64,000 nt of DNA from the NCBI GenBank assembly GCA_913030825.1, contig CAJWCU010000019.1, forward strand, positions 1-64,000. Direction: 5' to 3'. A model generated the notes under the pieces. It was not told the origin of the DNA. It saw only the letters and a program-made list of their open reading frames with translations, and did not search any database. The stretch comes from an uncultured Rhodospirillaceae bacterium. GTDB taxonomy: Bacteria; Pseudomonadota; Alphaproteobacteria; Rhodospirillales; Casp-alpha2. This document shows positions 1-12,689 of this stretch, piece by piece; the first letter of the stretch is position 1, and every line of letters begins with the position of its first letter. The translations under genes and the position numbers were made by a program.

Positions 1-1536
1 CACAAGCGCAAATAGGAAAATCGCGGCCAGCAAAGCCACGGCAACCCAAAGGACGGCTGGTGTGCGGGACTTGCCGTCGCCGTCGCGCAGCAGGCGGACG
101 GTCTCCGGATCCAGGGTCAGGCGGCCTTCGGCGAGGCGGCGGGCGCCGATTTCCAGGTCTTCCATGACCCGCGGCAGACGTTCCGCCGCCTGGGCCAGGC
201 CCTGCATGGTTTCGGCGATCTTGGCCTCGGGCCCCAGGTTGGCGCGCATCCAGTCCTCGATCAGCGGCCGCGCCAGGATCCACATGTTGGTGTCGGGATA
301 GAGCCGCCGGCTGACGCCTTCGGCCGTCAGCATGGTTTTCTGCAGCAACAGCAACTGCGGCTGGGCCTCCATGGCGAAGGTTTCGGTCACTTGGAACAAT
401 TGGCCGAGCAGCCGTCCGACGGAAATCTCGTGCTGCGGCTTGTCCAAAATCGGCTCGGCGATGGACCGGCAGGCCTGGGTGAAGGCGTCGACGGATTTGT
501 CGCGGGGCACCCATCCGGCCTCGAAATGCACCTCGGCGGCGCGGCGGTAATCGCGGGTCAGAAAGCCCAGCAGCATTTCGCCGAGCGTCCGCCGGGTCCG
601 CTGATCGACCCGGCCCATGATGCCGAAATCGACGGCCCCGATGGCGCCGTCTTCCATCACGAACAGATTGCCGGGATGCAGGTCCGCATGAAAGAAACCG
701 TCGCGGAAGACCTGGTTGAAGAAGGCGCGGGCGGCGTTTTCGACCACGGTGCGCGGCTCAATCCCGGCGGCGATGATCGCATCCCGGTCGTTGATCGACA
801 GGCCGTCGATGCGCTCGGTGGTCAGCACGCGGGCCCCCGTGCGCGCCCAATCGACGGCGGGCACGATGAAGGTCGCGTCGCCGTCGAAGTTGTCGGCCAT
901 TTCGGCGGCGGCGGCGGCCTCGAACCGCAGGTCCATTTCCAATTCGACGGATTGGGCGATGGTTTCGACGATCTCGCGCGGCTTCAGGCGCTTAAGGTCC
1001 GGCCGGGCGCGTTCGACGATGCGCGCGCACCAGCGGAACAGGTCGAGATCGCGGCGGAACCGCGTTTCGATACCGGGGCGCAGGATCTTGACGGCGACCC
1101 GGTCGCCCTCGGTCGTCTCGGCGAAATGGACCTGAGCGATGGACGCGGCGGCGACCGGCGTTTCATCGAAGTGGGTAAAGAGTTCTTCCAGGGGCACCTG
1201 GAATTCCTGTTCGATGGCGTCGCGGGCTTCCGAGCCCGAAAACGGCGGCAGGTCGTCCTGCAACAGGGCCAAGTCCTCGGTGATGTCCTCGCCCAGCAGG
1301 TCCGGGCGGGTCGACAGCGCCTGACCCAGCTTGATGAAACTCGGCCCCGCTTCGGACAGGGCCGCCGCCAGGCGTTCGCCGGGACGGCCGGGGGCCGAGC
1401 GCTTGGACAGCATTTTGGCGATGCGGCAGATCGCCGGGGCCACGCCCAGGTCTTCCAACGGAAACAGGGCATCGTGCCGGGCCAGCAGCCGGGCGATGGA
1501 GAACAGGCGCGAAAGATTGCCGAGGGAACCGCTCAT
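1..1536 (-). CDS. ubiB: UbiB-family protein kinase-like ubiquinone biosynthesis protein (C-terminal end runs off the window)
   Basis: Minus-strand translation from ATG at 1536: MSGSLGNLSRLFSIARLLARHDALFPLEDLGVAPAICRIAKMLSKRS...GPSFIKLGQALSTRPDLLGEDI...HADLHPGNLFV; open to the window edge. ABC1/UbiB motifs; lies next to ubiE. Confidence 0.93.
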   Translation of the reverse strand, partial: MSGSLGNLSRLFSIARLLARHDALFPLEDLGVAPAICRIAKMLSKRSAPGRPGERLAAALSEAGPSFIKLGQALSTRPDLLGEDITEDLALLQDDLPPFSGSEARDAIEQEFQVPLEELFTHFDETPVAAASIAQVHFAETTEGDRVAVKILRPGIETRFRRDLDLFRWCARIVERARPDLKRLKPREIVETIAQSVELEMDLRFEAAAAAEMADNFDGDATFIVPAVDWARTGARVLTTERIDGLSINDRDAIIAAGIEPRTVVENAARAFFNQVFRDGFFHADLHPGNLFVMEDGAIGAVDFGIMGRVDQRTRRTLGEMLLGFLTRDYRRAAEVHFEAGWVPRDKSVDAFTQACRSIAEPILDKPQHEISVGRLLGQLFQVTETFAMEAQPQLLLLQKTMLTAEGVSRRLYPDTNMWILARPLIEDWMRANLGPEAKIAETMQGLAQAAERLPRVMEDLEIGARRLAEGRLTLDPETVRLLRDGDGKSRTPAVLWVAVALLAAIFLFALV

Positions 1537-1554
1537 CGTTTCGTCCGGGTCCGC

Positions 1555-2364
1555 TCAGGTGCGCCAGGCGGAATGCATCGCCGCGATGCCGCCCGACAGG
1601 TTGCGGTATTCGGGGCGCGACAGGCCGGCGTCGGCGATCATCGCCTTGAAATCTTCCTGTGGCGGGAAGCGGCGGATGCTTTCGGCGAGATATTGGTAGG
1701 AATCCCGGTCGCCCGCGACCTTCTCGCCCAGTACGGGCAGGACCTTGAACGACCATTTGTCGTAAATCTCGTCCAGCAGCGGCAGCACGACCTTGGAAAA
1801 TTCCAGGCAGAGGAACCGCCCGCCCGGCTTCAACACGCGCTTGGCTTCCTTGAGCGCGTTTTCCGGATGGGTGACGTTGCGGATGCAGAAGGCGATGGTG
1901 AAGGCATCGAAGGAATTATCGGGAAAGGGCAGGTTTTCCGCATCGCCGGTGACCCAGTCGATACCGCCCTCGGCGAAGCCTTTCAGCATACCCTTGTCGA
2001 TGGCGCGGGCCTGGCCGTGACGCAGCATTTCCTCGTTGATGTCGCAGACGGCGACACCCGCCCCGCCGCGTTCCAGAAACCGGAAAGCGATATCGCCCGT
2101 GCCGCCACCGACATCCAGTAAGGTCATGCCCGGGCGCGGGCGCAGCCAATCCATCATCGCGGATTTCCACACGCGATGGATGCCCAGGCTCATCAAATCG
2201 TTCATCAGATCGTATTTCGAGGCGACACTGTCGAACACGCCCCGCACCATGCCCGCCTTCTCGTCCTCGGCGACCTCGCGGAAGCCGAAGTGAGTCGTGC
2301 CTGTGCCGCCCGGGCCGGTCGATGTCCCCGCTTTTTCAGGGCTTTTCGTCGTGTCGTCGATCAT
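1555..2364 (-). CDS. ubiE: Ubiquinone/menaquinone biosynthesis C-methyltransferase UbiE
   Basis: Internal start [11 protein letters not shown]...[43 protein letters not shown]...[18 protein letters not shown]-methyltransferase and UbiE signatures. Confidence 0.95.
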   Translation of the reverse strand: MIDDTTKSPEKAGTSTGPGGTGTTHFGFREVAEDEKAGMVRGVFDSVASKYDLMNDLMSLGIHRVWKSAMMDWLRPRPGMTLLDVGGGTGDIAFRFLERGGAGVAVCDINEEMLRHGQARAIDKGMLKGFAEGGIDWVTGDAENLPFPDNSFDAFTIAFCIRNVTHPENALKEAKRVLKPGGRFLCLEFSKVVLPLLDEIYDKWSFKVLPVLGEKVAGDRDSYQYLAESIRRFPPQEDFKAMIADAGLSRPEYRNLSGGIAAMHSAWRT

Positions 2365-2446
2365 GGCGATGGAACATAGCCTAACGCGCCCGGACAGGCT
2401 ACGGTCCTGCGTTCCCATCCGCCGATCCGTTTGCACGAGTTCCCCC

Positions 2447-3277
2447 ATGCCCGAATTGCCCGAAGTCGAAACCGTCCGCCGGGGTCTGGAGCCCGCCATG
2501 CAAGGGCAACGCCTGGACGCCGCCGTCGCCCGCCGCCCGAACCTGCGCTTCCCCTTTCCCGACGGTTTCGGCCAGCGCCTGACGGGGCGGACCGTCATCG
2601 GCATCCGCCGCCGCGCCAAGTTCCTGATCTTCGACCTGGACGGCCCCGATGTCCTGATCGCGCATCTGGGCATGTCCGGCAGCTTCCGCATCGGGGCGGA
2701 GCCGTTCCCGGAAGAAAAGCACGACCATGTCATCTTCCGGATGTCGGGCGGCGGCGAGATCCATTTCAACGACCCGCGACGTTTCGGCTTCATGGACATC
2801 TGGCCGGCCGAGGGCCTGGGCGCCTATCCCATGCTGGCCAAATTGGGGCCGGAGCCGCTGGACGACGACGCCTTCAACGGCCCTGTCTTGGCGGCGCGCC
2901 TCAAGGGCCGCAAGACGCCGATCAAGGCGGCGCTGCTGGATCAGGGCGTGGTTTCCGGCGTCGGCAACATCTATGCCTGCGAGGCCCTGTTCCGCGCCGG
3001 TATCTCGCCCAAGCGCTCGGCCCATACGGTGCAGGGGGCGCGGGCCGACCGGCTCGCCTGGGCGATCAAGGACGTGCTCAAGGCGGCCATCGAAAGCGGC
3101 GGGTCCAGTTTGCGCGACCATATCCGCCCGGACGGCGAATTGGGCTATTTCCAGCATAACTTCGACGTCTACGGGCGGACGGGCGCGCCCTGCCGCCACG
3201 CCGGTTGCGACGCCCCGGTGCGCCAGATCGTTCAGGCCGGGCGGTCGACTTTCTATTGTTCCCGCTGCCAGAGGTAG
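2447..3277 (+). CDS. mutM: Formamidopyrimidine-DNA glycosylase
   Basis: [17 protein letters not shown]-terminus and C-terminal zinc finger [28 protein letters not shown]. Confidence 0.97.
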   Translation: MPELPEVETVRRGLEPAMQGQRLDAAVARRPNLRFPFPDGFGQRLTGRTVIGIRRRAKFLIFDLDGPDVLIAHLGMSGSFRIGAEPFPEEKHDHVIFRMSGGGEIHFNDPRRFGFMDIWPAEGLGAYPMLAKLGPEPLDDDAFNGPVLAARLKGRKTPIKAALLDQGVVSGVGNIYACEALFRAGISPKRSAHTVQGARADRLAWAIKDVLKAAIESGGSSLRDHIRPDGELGYFQHNFDVYGRTGAPCRHAGCDAPVRQIVQAGRSTFYCSRCQR

Positions 3278-3291
3278 GGTATCACCGGGCC

Positions 3292-3660
3292 ATGAAATCG
3301 CTTGCCCGCCTTCGTGTTTTCGCCGCCGCCGGTTTGATCTGGCTGGCATTGGGGCTGCCTGCCGCCCTGGCGCAATTCGTCGGCGGGATCGACGATCTGC
3401 CGCTGATGCCGGGCCTGACCGATATTCCCGACGCGGGCGTGGTGTTCGAAACGCCCGCCGGGCGCATCGTCGAGGCCCAGGCCCTGATGGGTGCTGTCGA
3501 CCGCAAGGCGGTGCTCGATTTCTACGACGCCACCCTGCCGCAGCTCGGCTGGAGCAAGACCGCGCGGGGCCAATACGGGCGTGAGGGTGAAACCCTGAAC
3601 CTGGAATTTCCGGCTGGGCCGTTGCCCACCGTGCGCTTCCGGCTGGCCCCCGGCGGCTGA
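3292..3660 (+). CDS. Hypothetical secreted protein with N-terminal signal sequence
   Basis: [28 protein letters not shown] signal-peptide-like start; 122 aa ORF between mutM and the crotonase gene. Confidence 0.65.
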   Translation: MKSLARLRVFAAAGLIWLALGLPAALAQFVGGIDDLPLMPGLTDIPDAGVVFETPAGRIVEAQALMGAVDRKAVLDFYDATLPQLGWSKTARGQYGREGETLNLEFPAGPLPTVRFRLAPGG

Positions 3661-3715
3661 CCGTCGCCGGTGGGCGCTGGCCCGCCACATTACTTTGAAG
3701 AACGGACCGAACGTC

Positions 3716-4492
3716 ATGGCATACGAGAACATCTTGGTCGAAACCCGCGGCGCCGTGGGCGTGATCACCCTGAACCGGCCCAAGGCCCTGAACGCGCTGA
3801 ACAAGGCGTTGGTCGGCGAGATGCGCCAGGCGCTGGACGCTTTCGAGGCCGACGCCGACATCGGCGCCATCGTCGTCACCGGATCGGAAAAGGCGTTCGC
3901 CGCCGGGGCCGATATCAAGGAGATGCAGGGCCAAAGCTGGATGGACGCCTATACGTCGGATTTTATCACCGTCGATTGGGAACGCATCGCCAGCTGCCGC
4001 AAGCCGGTGATCGCGGCGGTCGCGGGCTATGCGCTCGGCGGCGGCTGCGAGATCGCGATGATGTGCGACATGATCATCGCCGCGGACAACGCGAAATTCG
4101 GCCAGCCGGAAATCACCATCGGCACCCTGCCGGGGGCGGGTGGGACGCAACGCCTGACCCGCGCCGTGGGCAAGGCCAAGGCCATGGAGATGTGCCTGAC
4201 CGGCCGCATGATGGACGCGGAAGAAGCCGAACGCGCGGGTCTGGTCGCCCGCATCGTGCCGGCGGCCGACCTGTTGGAGGACGCGATCAAGACGGCGGAA
4301 ACCATCGCCGGCATGTCGCGGCCCATCGCCATGCTGGCCAAGGAGGCCGTCAATCGGGCGTTCGAAACGACCCTGGCCGAAGGCGTGAAGTTCGAGCGGC
4401 GCATGTTCCACGCGTCCTTCGGGACCGAGGACCAAAAGGAAGGCATGGCGGCCTTCGCCGACAAGCGGAAGCCCGCGTTCAAGAACAAATAG
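3716..4492 (+). CDS. Enoyl-CoA hydratase (crotonase family)
   Basis: [29 protein letters not shown]...[12 protein letters not shown]...[44 protein letters not shown]. Confidence 0.95.
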   Translation: MAYENILVETRGAVGVITLNRPKALNALNKALVGEMRQALDAFEADADIGAIVVTGSEKAFAAGADIKEMQGQSWMDAYTSDFITVDWERIASCRKPVIAAVAGYALGGGCEIAMMCDMIIAADNAKFGQPEITIGTLPGAGGTQRLTRAVGKAKAMEMCLTGRMMDAEEAERAGLVARIVPAADLLEDAIKTAETIAGMSRPIAMLAKEAVNRAFETTLAEGVKFERRMFHASFGTEDQKEGMAAFADKRKPAFKNK

Positions 4493-4629
4493 GCCGCCTG
4501 CCGAAAGCCCGCCGCGAAAGGCCCGGAAATCAAAGGCCGGAGCCTTTCTTATCCGGGCTTGACGGGGCCTATGCACCCCTCTATAACCGCGCCTTCCGAA
4601 TTACCGACTTAAAGATAAAGGGTGTCCAG

Positions 4630-4896
4630 ATGGCACATCATGCCTCGGCAAAGAAACGCATTCGCCAGACCGCGCGTCGTACGCAAGTCAACCGCACGCG
4701 CCTGAGCGCGGTCCGCTCCTCGATCCGCAAGGTCGAAGAAGCCATCACCGCCGGCGATCAGGCGGTCGCGCAGGAAGCCTTCAAGCAGGCGCAGCCGCTG
4801 GTCGCGCGCGGCGCCCAAAAGGGTGTCCTGCACGGCAACATGGCCTCGCGCAAGCTGTCGCGCCTGGCGAAGCGGATCAAGGACATGGCCGCCTAA
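4630..4896 (+). CDS. rpsT: 30S ribosomal protein S20
   Basis: [39 protein letters not shown]...[21 protein letters not shown]. Confidence 0.97.
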   Translation: MAHHASAKKRIRQTARRTQVNRTRLSAVRSSIRKVEEAITAGDQAVAQEAFKQAQPLVARGAQKGVLHGNMASRKLSRLAKRIKDMAA

Positions 4897-4930
4897 TCGG
4901 CGATCGTTTCCCGATCTCACGAATTGCCTG

Positions 4931-4965
4931 AAAAGGCCGCGCTTCGAAGCGCGGCCTTTTCTTTT
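4931..4965 (+). terminator. Rho-independent terminator after rpsT
   Basis: Perfect palindrome AAAAGGCCGCGCTTCGAAGCGCGGCCTTTT followed by CTTTT. Confidence 0.9.
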
Positions 4966-5330
4966 GTCCGACTTCCAACGGGCACGCCCGACAACCGGTC
5001 GCGCAGGCGCCAAACCGCCGATCGGAATTCCGCTGGCGGGCTCATTGATGGGACTCTGTTTCGGCGTCCCGGCGCCCGTACGCAGAGCGTTGCCACCTAT
5101 TGGAAAAGAAGGGCCGAGGGGACTCTCGGGCCGATTTTTGTCAAGGGAAATATTTTGCAATTTTGTGCTGCGTTCGCGATTCGTCTCATTGCCATCGGCG
5201 GACCACCTCCGTAATATCCCCGTCGCCGCTGGGGGCATCGACGGCCCTCCGGTCCTACCAAACCATCCCCGGCCGACTTCGGGCCAAATAAAAGAGAAAG
5301 GATCATCGCGGAACGGATCAGCCTTTTTCT

Positions 5331-5430
5331 CATGAAAATCGCGCACCCAATTTTCTATTCAGTATTTTTCAAATAAAAATTCGCCTTTTTGTATTCGTTA
5401 TTTAATAAATGGCTAAAAAGCCAAAGCTTA
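5331..5430. other. AT-rich island in the rpsT-dnaA intergenic region (candidate DNA-unwinding element / oriC component)
   Basis: ...AATTTTCTATTCAGTATTTTTCAAATAAAAATTCGCCTTTTTGTATTCGTTATTTAATAAATGGCTAAAAAGCC... is clearly AT-rich against GC-rich surroundings and lies upstream of dnaA. No canonical TTATCCACA box found by eye. Confidence 0.4.
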
Positions 5431-5723
5431 GGGGGGTGTGTCGCGGTTCGTATCTGAGTTTTTTGCCGTTGCGGCGGCGTTGTCTCTTGCGGCTCTAGAG
5501 AGATGGCGGCGACCCGGGGGCCGAAGGTCCCATCAAACGGCGGACAGCACAGAACGCCCCGTGACAACGCCAGCCGGCAGGCACGCGAAGACGCAACGCC
5601 TTCGGCTCTCAAGCGCCTCCCTTGATAACCCAGGGAGGGGGATCAAAGGTCGTTCGACCGCCGGTTCCCCTGAAAATTAAAACGACCTCCCGCCTTAAGC
5701 GGCGGACGAACGTTGGTGGCGAA

Positions 5724-7157
5724 ATGACGGAACAGAACGGCCGCGATCTAGAGCCTGGCCAGGACCTACAGGATACTTGGTCCGAAATTTGTGAATCCCT
5801 GCGCGCCGAAATCGGCGAAGCCTCTTACCAAAGTTGGATCAAACCCATGCGCCTGATCGGGCATGGCGACGACGCCCTGCAGGCCGGCGTGCCGACCCGC
5901 TTCATGCGCGATTGGATCCAGGCCCATTATCAGGATCGCCTGGCACAGTTGCTCGACGACCGCGGATTGACCGGCGGCCTGGATGTCGTCATTCATCAGG
6001 ACCATGGCCCGACAGCCCGCGCCGACAGCAAGCCGGCCGAGGCCCGCAAGGACGATGCCCCGACCGCCCCGTCGCAAGGCGGCAACGGCAACGGGAATGG
6101 CAGCGGTCTGATCGGCGGCGTCGGCAGCGACGAGATCGGCGCGCCTTTGGATGCCCGCTACACCTTTGACCGTTTCGTCGTCGGCAAGCCCAACGAATTC
6201 GCTTATGCCGCCGCGCGCCGCGTGGCCGAGGCCGATGTGGTGCCGTTCAACCCGCTGTTTCTCTATGGCGGCGTCGGGCTCGGCAAGACCCACCTGATGC
6301 ACGCCATCGCCTGGCATCTGCGCAAGACGCGGCCGGACCGTTCGGTGATCTATCTGTCGGCGGAAAAGTTCATGTACCGTTTCGTCCGCGCGCTGCGCGA
6401 ACACAATACGGTCGATTTCAAGGAACAGTTCCGTTCCGTCGACGTGCTGATGGTCGACGACGTGCAATTCATTTCCGGCAAGGAATCGACCCAGGAAGAG
6501 TTCTTCCACACCTTCAACGCCCTGGTCGATCAGGGACGCCAGATCGTTATTTCCGCCGACAAGTCTCCGAACGACCTGGAAGGCATGGAAGAGCGCCTGA
6601 TCTCGCGCCTCAATTGCGGCCTTGTCGCGGACATTCATGCGACGACCTACGAATTGCGCCTCGGCATTTTGCAGGCCAAGGGCGAGCAGATGGGCGTCGA
6701 CGTGCCGGTAAAGGTTCTGGAATTCCTCGCCCACAAGATCACGTCCAACGTGCGCGAGCTCGAAGGTGCCCTCAACCGAGTGGTCGCCCACCATCAATTG
6801 GTCGGCCGCGACATCACGCTGGAGACCAGCCAGGACGTGCTGCACGACCTGTTGAAGGCGTCCGAACGCCGGGTCACCATCGAGGAAATCCAGAAACGGG
6901 TTTCGACCCATTTCAACATCCGGGTTTCCGACATGCATTCGGCCCGCCGGGCGCGTTCCGTCGCGCGGCCGCGTCAGGTCGCCATGTACCTGTCCAAGCA
7001 ATTGACCTCCCGCTCGCTGCCCGAGATCGGCCGCAAGTTCGGCGGCCGCGATCACACCACGGTGATGCACGCGGTGAAGAAGGTGGAGGAACTGCGCGAG
7101 CAGGACACCAGCTTCAACGAAGACGTCGAGCTGCTGCGCCGTATGCTGGAGGGCTGA
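5724..7157 (+). CDS. dnaA: Chromosomal replication initiator protein DnaA
   Basis: MTEQNGRD...YTFDRFVVGKPNEFAYAAARRVAE...LFLYGGVGLGKTHLMHAIAW...RARSVARPRQVAMYLSKQLTSRSLPEIGRKFGGRDHTTVMHAVKKVEEL. Confidence 0.98.
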   Translation: MTEQNGRDLEPGQDLQDTWSEICESLRAEIGEASYQSWIKPMRLIGHGDDALQAGVPTRFMRDWIQAHYQDRLAQLLDDRGLTGGLDVVIHQDHGPTARADSKPAEARKDDAPTAPSQGGNGNGNGSGLIGGVGSDEIGAPLDARYTFDRFVVGKPNEFAYAAARRVAEADVVPFNPLFLYGGVGLGKTHLMHAIAWHLRKTRPDRSVIYLSAEKFMYRFVRALREHNTVDFKEQFRSVDVLMVDDVQFISGKESTQEEFFHTFNALVDQGRQIVISADKSPNDLEGMEERLISRLNCGLVADIHATTYELRLGILQAKGEQMGVDVPVKVLEFLAHKITSNVRELEGALNRVVAHHQLVGRDITLETSQDVLHDLLKASERRVTIEEIQKRVSTHFNIRVSDMHSARRARSVARPRQVAMYLSKQLTSRSLPEIGRKFGGRDHTTVMHAVKKVEELREQDTSFNEDVELLRRMLEG

Positions 7158-7311
7158 CGCCCGCGAGGGGCCGCCGGGCCAATTCCCGGCCCGCCCGACG
7201 CCTTTTTCGCCGCATTCCCACAGGCTGAATTTCGCCGCGGCCGACGCGCTGCCGCCGGGCCCGTCGCGGACCCCGAATTTCGGGGAAAAGGCTTCGGAAT
7301 CCAAGGGCCTC

Positions 7312-7320
7312 TGCTATAAT
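7312..7320 (+). promoter_or_regulatory. Extended -10 promoter element upstream of dnaN
   Basis: TGCTATAAT matches an extended -10 (TGnTATAAT); no good -35 seen. Confidence 0.45.
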
Positions 7321-7336
7321 AACGGTTAAGTTTGGG

Positions 7337-7470
7337 GGCGCCCGTACGGGCGCCTTCATGCTGCTCTCGGTGGGGTGGTTCGAGCGGTTATTCGATGCCT
7401 GGATCGGGGGTGCGTCCGCACCCCGTCCAACCGCCGCCCGGGAGGCCCGGGACGGTCCGATGGGCCGTCC
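7337..7470 (+). promoter_or_regulatory. Structured dnaN leader with three successive stem-loops
   Basis: GGCGCCCGTACGGGCGCC (7337-7354), GGGGTGCGTCCGCACCCC (7407-7424), GGACGGTCCGATGGGCCGTCC (7450-7470), between the -10 element and dnaN. Confidence 0.5.
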
Positions 7471-7530
7471 GGAAGGGTTCTTGAGGAAACGTCAAACGAC
7501 ATGAATTTTGAACGGCGATAGACGGCACAT

Positions 7531-8646
7531 ATGAAACTGACAATCGAGCGGGCCGCCTTGCTGAAGTGCCTCGGGCACGTGCAAAGCGTTGTGGAGCGCC
7601 GCAATACCATCCCCATCCTTTCCAACGTGAAGATCGAAGCCGGCGACGGCAAGCTGGCGTTGAACGCCACGGACATGGATCTGGACATCGTCGAAAGCGT
7701 CGCGGCCGAGGTCGCCGATCCCGGCGCCACGACGGCCCCCGCCCATACGCTCTACGACATCGTCCGCAAGCTGCCCGAAGGGGCGCAGGTGGTCATGGAA
7801 AAGGAGCCCGAAGGCCAGTTGGTCATCAAGGCCGGGCGGTCCCGATTCGCGCTTTCCTGCCTGCCGACGGAAGATTTTCCCGTTCTCGGCTCGGGCGAGC
7901 TGCCGAACCAGTTCAAGCTGCCGGTGCATGACCTGAAGACGCTTCTGGACCGCACCCGCTTCGCCATTTCGACGGAAGAAACGCGGTACTACCTGAACGG
8001 TATCTACCTGCACGTCGCCGAACGGGACGGCACCAAGATCATGCGCGCCGTCGCGACCGACGGCCACCGTCTGGCCTCCGCCGAAGTGCCGCTGCCCGAT
8101 GGGGCCGACGGCATCCCCGGCGTGATCCTGCCGCGCAAGGTGGTGACGGAGCTGGGCAAGGTGATCGACGAAAGCGTCGGCGAGGTCCTGGTCGGCCTGT
8201 CCGAGACCAAGGCGCGCTTCGCCATCGACGAGATCGTCATCACGTCGAAGCTGATCGACGGGACCTTCCCCGATTACGAGCGGGTGATCCCGCGCGACAA
8301 CGACAAGATGCTCGACGTCGACCGCAAGCTGCTGGCCGACGCCGTCGACCGCGTTTCGGCGATCTCGTCCGAAAAGTCGCGGGCGGTCAAGCTGACCCTG
8401 GGGGCGGGCGTGCTCAAGCTTTCGGCCTCCAGCCCCGAACACGGCCTGGCCGAGGAAGAGATCGAAGTCGACTACAACGGCGACGGTTTGGAGATCGGCT
8501 TCAATGCAGCCTATCTGCTGGACATCACCCGCCAGATCGAAGGCGACACCGCGTCGCTCGCCATGGCCGATGCGGCCTCGCCGACGGTCCTGCGCGAGAC
8601 CGCCGACGACAGCGCGCTGTTCGTTCTCATGCCCATGCGTGTTTAA
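7531..8646 (+). CDS. dnaN: DNA polymerase III beta subunit (sliding clamp)
   Basis: MKLTIERAALLKCLGHVQSVVERRNTIPILSNVKI...ending DDSALFVLMPMRV; follows dnaA. Confidence 0.98.
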   Translation: MKLTIERAALLKCLGHVQSVVERRNTIPILSNVKIEAGDGKLALNATDMDLDIVESVAAEVADPGATTAPAHTLYDIVRKLPEGAQVVMEKEPEGQLVIKAGRSRFALSCLPTEDFPVLGSGELPNQFKLPVHDLKTLLDRTRFAISTEETRYYLNGIYLHVAERDGTKIMRAVATDGHRLASAEVPLPDGADGIPGVILPRKVVTELGKVIDESVGEVLVGLSETKARFAIDEIVITSKLIDGTFPDYERVIPRDNDKMLDVDRKLLADAVDRVSAISSEKSRAVKLTLGAGVLKLSASSPEHGLAEEEIEVDYNGDGLEIGFNAAYLLDITRQIEGDTASLAMADAASPTVLRETADDSALFVLMPMRV

Positions 8647-8735
8647 CCCTGGTCCCAAGGATTTAGGTAACGGCCCTGTACGCCCAACGCACATATGCCG
8701 ACGACAGCACCCCGCCGGATGCCGGCGGCGCGCCC

Positions 8736-9935
8736 GTGGCTGAGGCCGACCCCAATGCCGCGTCCGGGGCCGCGCCCGGCCAACCGGGGTTGTGCCTCGC
8801 CGTTCGCCGCCTGACCCTGACCGATTTCCGCTGTTACGACAGCTTGCGCATCGATGTGCCGCCGGGGCCGGTCGTCCTGGCCGGGCCCAACGGGGCGGGC
8901 AAGACGAACATTCTGGAGGCCCTTTCGTTTCTCATTCCGGGTCGCGGTCTGCGCCGCGCGCGCCTGGGCGAGGCCGCCCGGCGGGAGCCGGATGAGGCGC
9001 CGGACACCGTTCACCGGCCCTGGGCCGTGGCGGCGACCGTCACCGGGCCCGACGGCGAAACGGATCTGGGTACCGGCCTGGACATCGAGGCGGACAAGCG
9101 CGTGGTCCGCGTCGACGGCGAGGCCCAGCGGGCCCAGGCCGTGCTGTCCCGGCACATGTCTCTGCAATGGCTGACGCCCCAGATGGACCGCCTGTTCCTG
9201 GATGGCGCCTCGGCGCGGCGGCGGTTTCTCGACCGGCTCGTCTACGGCCGCGACGCGGCCCATGCGGGGCGCATCAACGGCTATGAACAAGCCATGCGCG
9301 AACGCCTGCGGTTGTTGACGTCACGCGGCGGTGCCGATGCCGGATGGCTCGACGCGCTGGAAGCGACCATGGCGGAGAAGGGCGTCGCCATCGCGGCGGC
9401 GCGCCTGGACATGGCGGGACGTCTGGCCGGTCAATTGGACGCCGCCGGGGACGGTCCTTTCCCGGCCGCCGACCTGGCGGTCGAAGGCGAGGCCGAAGCC
9501 TGGCTCGCCGAAGGATCGGCGCTGGATGCCGAGGATCGATTGAAGCAGGCGTTCAAGGATGCCCGCGGCCGAGATGGCGAGATCGGACGCACGGCTCACG
9601 GCCCACACCGGTCGGACCTTTATGTCGAATACAAAAGCCGGGGCCGTCCGGCGGCCGATTGTTCCACCGGCGAGCAAAAGGCGCTGTTGATTTCCCTGGT
9701 CCTGGCCCAGGCGCGGCTGCAAGCCGCCGAACGGGGTCGGGCGCCGATCCTGTTGCTGGACGAAGTGGCGGCCCATCTCGACGCCGACCGGCGCGCGGCC
9801 CTGTTCGACGAGATTTTACGCCTTGGCCTGCAGGCCTGGATGACCGGCACGGACGCCGATCTGTTCCAGCCGATGGCCGGCCGGGCGGCCGTGTTCCATG
9901 TCGCCGACGCGGGCCTTGCCCTGGGCGACCCATAG
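8736..9935 (+). CDS. recF: DNA replication/repair protein RecF
   Basis: RRLTLTDFRCYDSLRIDVPPGPVVLAGPNGAGKTNILEALSFL...STGEQKALLISLVLAQARL...LLLDEVAAHLD; GTG start. Confidence 0.95.
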   Translation: MAEADPNAASGAAPGQPGLCLAVRRLTLTDFRCYDSLRIDVPPGPVVLAGPNGAGKTNILEALSFLIPGRGLRRARLGEAARREPDEAPDTVHRPWAVAATVTGPDGETDLGTGLDIEADKRVVRVDGEAQRAQAVLSRHMSLQWLTPQMDRLFLDGASARRRFLDRLVYGRDAAHAGRINGYEQAMRERLRLLTSRGGADAGWLDALEATMAEKGVAIAAARLDMAGRLAGQLDAAGDGPFPAADLAVEGEAEAWLAEGSALDAEDRLKQAFKDARGRDGEIGRTAHGPHRSDLYVEYKSRGRPAADCSTGEQKALLISLVLAQARLQAAERGRAPILLLDEVAAHLDADRRAALFDEILRLGLQAWMTGTDADLFQPMAGRAAVFHVADAGLALGDP

Positions 9936-9959
9936 ACGACCGACGATCATCGACCGACC

Positions 9960-9983
9960 GGGCCGCGACCGGCGGCCCTCTTT
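9960..9983 (+). terminator. Possible weak terminator/attenuator between recF and gyrB
   Basis: GGGCCGC-gaccg-GCGGCCC stem followed by TCTTT. Confidence 0.35.
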
Positions 9984-10011
9984 GAAACAAGACCACCTGA
10001 ATAGAGTGTGA

Positions 10012-12501
<2,490 letters not shown>

Positions 12502-12689
12502 CGACACCGGGCCGCCGGTCCATCATGGCGGCCTAATCCCCCCTTCGGCGGGCGGCGCAAGGCGGCCTTGGGGAGGGCTCCCCGTGGTTTACTCACCCAC
12601 AGGCTTGCGCCTATGATCGCCGCAAACCCGGGCCAACCGGGGGCACCTGACGGGTGCCGGGGAAGGCGGGGCAGACAAGAGGACACGCC

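Noticed and set aside
2399-4576. Long minus-strand ORF of 725 aa opposite mutM and the crotonase gene
   Set aside because: Shadow ORF from high GC3 codon bias; the plus strand has clear MutM and enoyl-CoA hydratase.
5355-5612. 85 aa minus-strand ORF over the AT-rich rpsT-dnaA region
   Set aside because: No RBS, no recognisable features, and the AT-rich end encodes a low-complexity tail.
5766-7304. 512 aa minus-strand ORF opposite dnaA
   Set aside because: Antisense shadow of DnaA with no recognisable domain.
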